Part shown: one piece after another, positions 62,956 through 64,000 of the stretch
Numbering within the stretch: position 1 is the stretch's first letter
How the letters are laid out: every line of letters begins with the position of its first letter
Assembly (NCBI RefSeq): GCF_963663625.1
Contig: NZ_OY760438.1
Location: forward strand, 620,001 to 684,000
Direction of reading: 5' to 3'
Length of the DNA: 64,000 nucleotides
DNA from: an uncultured Ilyobacter sp.
GTDB lineage: Bacteria; Fusobacteriota; Fusobacteriia; Fusobacteriales; Fusobacteriaceae
The notes under the pieces: model-generated
Database searches by the model: none
Seen by the model: only the letters and a program-made list of their open reading frames with translations
Told to the model about the DNA's origin: nothing
Translations under genes and position numbers: made by a program

Positions 62956-64000
62956 TTACTGGGATTTTTCTGGGATGAGCCTAACTTCTGCATAATTTTC
63001 TGTATCCACAGCATAATTCATAAATTTTATCATATTGTGTCTGCTCAATGTCTTTTTATATTTTTCCGGGATGAATATTCTGAAATTGTCTCCAAATATC
63101 TCTCTTTTACCTATATAGTCAATCCAGAATTCATTTTTTTTCAAAATTGAGTCATAATTGAAAGCATAGTTTTCGGTGATACTTTGCAATATCCGTTCTT
63201 CAAAATTTCCCTGTAAAACATTGCTTAAAACTTTTTTCACTTCATGAGTAACCATATCAGATTTCTGAGGATCGGTACTGTATGAGATAGTTAGATAGTT
63301 TTCCTGGAAATTCAGGGGGCTTAATTCCGTATCCGCATAGATCGTATAAATCCCGCCTATTTTTTCTCTTATCTCCTCTAAGAGAATCATATCCAGGATT
63401 TTTGCTAACCCTAGATACTTGACCCTGTTTTCATAGGTATACAATCCTTTGTAGGGATAGATTAGTGTAACAGAGACCTTTTTATCAGTCCCTTTATTTA
63501 CATTCTCCTTTATTATACCTGATGGAAACTTGACATCTAAATTCTCGGGAACCTCTATAGTATCTTTAGATGGGATTCCGGCCAGATATTTCTTCATAAG
63601 GGTTTCTATATCCATATCTTTAGTACTTCCCACTATGATCATCTGAAAATCACCTATATTGCTAAACCTGTCCCTAAATACACCAAGGAGATCCTCTTCC
63701 TTCACCAGATCTAAATCCTCTAAGGTTATAGGCTTTCTTCTAGGATGATTCTGAGATATAGTTTCCCTTATTTTATCCACAAAAATGGTATTAGGGGAAT
63801 TTTCCCTATTTTTTATATGCTGTCTCTGAAGCTCCATAAAATTATTGTATATGTCCCTGTCAATTTTTGGATTGGTGAGAAAGGCATTCAAAATCTCCAA
63901 GGTGGTTATAAAGTTGCCACGGTCCGTTTCAATATCTATTCCCTCAGTATAATCTGCAATGTAGGGGTGAAACTCTATGTTTTTCCCCTTCATAAAAACA
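62956..64000 (-). CDS. M16-family metallopeptidase, C-terminal part
   Basis: About 348 residues are visible and the frame remains open to the right edge, so the N-terminal half with the zinc-binding HxxEH motif is outside. The visible part contains an M16 C-terminal domain: a segment resembling PqqL-type peptidases (FRDRFSNIGDFQMIIVGS), followed by the typical LLEEIREKIGGIYTIYAD segment containing the conserved R/Y substrate-binding region. Probably a PqqL-like periplasmic or inner-membrane peptidase of about 900 residues. Convergent with trpA. Confidence 0.8.
   Translation of the reverse strand, partial: VFMKGKNIEFHPYIADYTEGIDIETDRGNFITTLEILNAFLTNPKIDRDIYNNFMELQRQHIKNRENSPNTIFVDKIRETISQNHPRRKPITLEDLDLVKEEDLLGVFRDRFSNIGDFQMIIVGSTKDMDIETLMKKYLAGIPSKDTIEVPENLDVKFPSGIIKENVNKGTDKKVSVTLIYPYKGLYTYENRVKYLGLAKILDMILLEEIREKIGGIYTIYADTELSPLNFQENYLTISYSTDPQKSDMVTHEVKKVLSNVLQGNFEERILQSITENYAFNYDSILKKNEFWIDYIGKREIFGDNFRIFIPEKYKKTLSRHNMIKFMNYAVDTENYAEVRLIPEKSQ

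Noticed and set aside
1..64000. CRISPR array, prophage, rRNA or tRNA genes
   Set aside because: No regularly spaced direct repeats, phage structural genes or integrase, and no rRNA or tRNA sequence was recognised on either strand by eye.

Overview
The window is AT-rich, densely coded bacterial chromosome. The C5 (glutamate) tetrapyrrole route feeding anaerobic cobalamin synthesis, bifunctional GshF, a fused CobA-HemD, RND pumps with lipoprotein adaptors (so an outer membrane) and strong AGGAGG ribosome sites together suggest a member of the Fusobacteriota, something like Ilyobacter, Propionigenium or Cetobacterium. That assignment is inference from gene content; no rRNA or tRNA gene was seen. 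Almost everything looks chromosomal; the only mobile-looking feature is a roughly 440-bp non-coding inverted-repeat element.

Layout. 1-6190: the end of a HAD phosphatase, a YchJ-type protein, a hemolysin-III/PAQR membrane protein, a short ribosome hibernation factor, an orphan histidine kinase with two periplasmic binding-protein sensor domains, TrmN6 methyltransferase, and a decayed SulP transporter remnant. 6459-24336: one very long operon of 18 genes behind a sigma70-type promoter and a cobalamin riboswitch ending in an intrinsic terminator. It encodes the anaerobic corrin ring pathway (cbiA, C, D, E, T, L, F, G, H, J, P, B, cobD) followed by the route from glutamyl-tRNA to precorrin-2 (hemA, hemC, cobA-hemD, hemB, hemL), so the whole flux to B12 appears to be switched by B12. 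24366-29168: glutaminase, a Crp/Fnr-type regulator, an APC amino-acid transporter and an M20 dipeptidase; two matching palindromes placed about -41 from the glutaminase and dipeptidase promoters suggest the regulator activates both flanking units. 29498-33629: MATE transporter, glutathione synthase GshF and glyoxalase I. 34041-36170: precorrin-2 dehydrogenase and a diguanylate cyclase. 36226-43021 (minus strand): a zinc/manganese ABC importer followed by an RND pump and adaptor. 43181-46260: a CHASE-GGDEF diguanylate cyclase, YjbQ, the inverted-repeat element, and a tiny two-gene operon.

46506-48877 holds a thioredoxin-reductase-like flavoprotein carrying an AhpF-type double thioredoxin domain at its C-terminus (domain order reversed relative to AhpF) and a DJ-1/PfpI protein, separated by a GC-richer non-coding stretch and a perfect palindrome. 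49066-62940 is an aromatic amino-acid supercluster: aroF-tyrA-aroA-pheA-aminotransferase-aroC-aroK and then trpEGDCFBA. Both halves begin with a leader peptide and a terminator: a 20-codon peptide crowded with Phe, Tyr and Trp codons before aroF, and a trpL peptide with three consecutive Trp codons before trpE. These look like ribosome-mediated attenuators and neither would be found by a normal gene caller. The window closes with the C-terminal part of an M16 peptidase.
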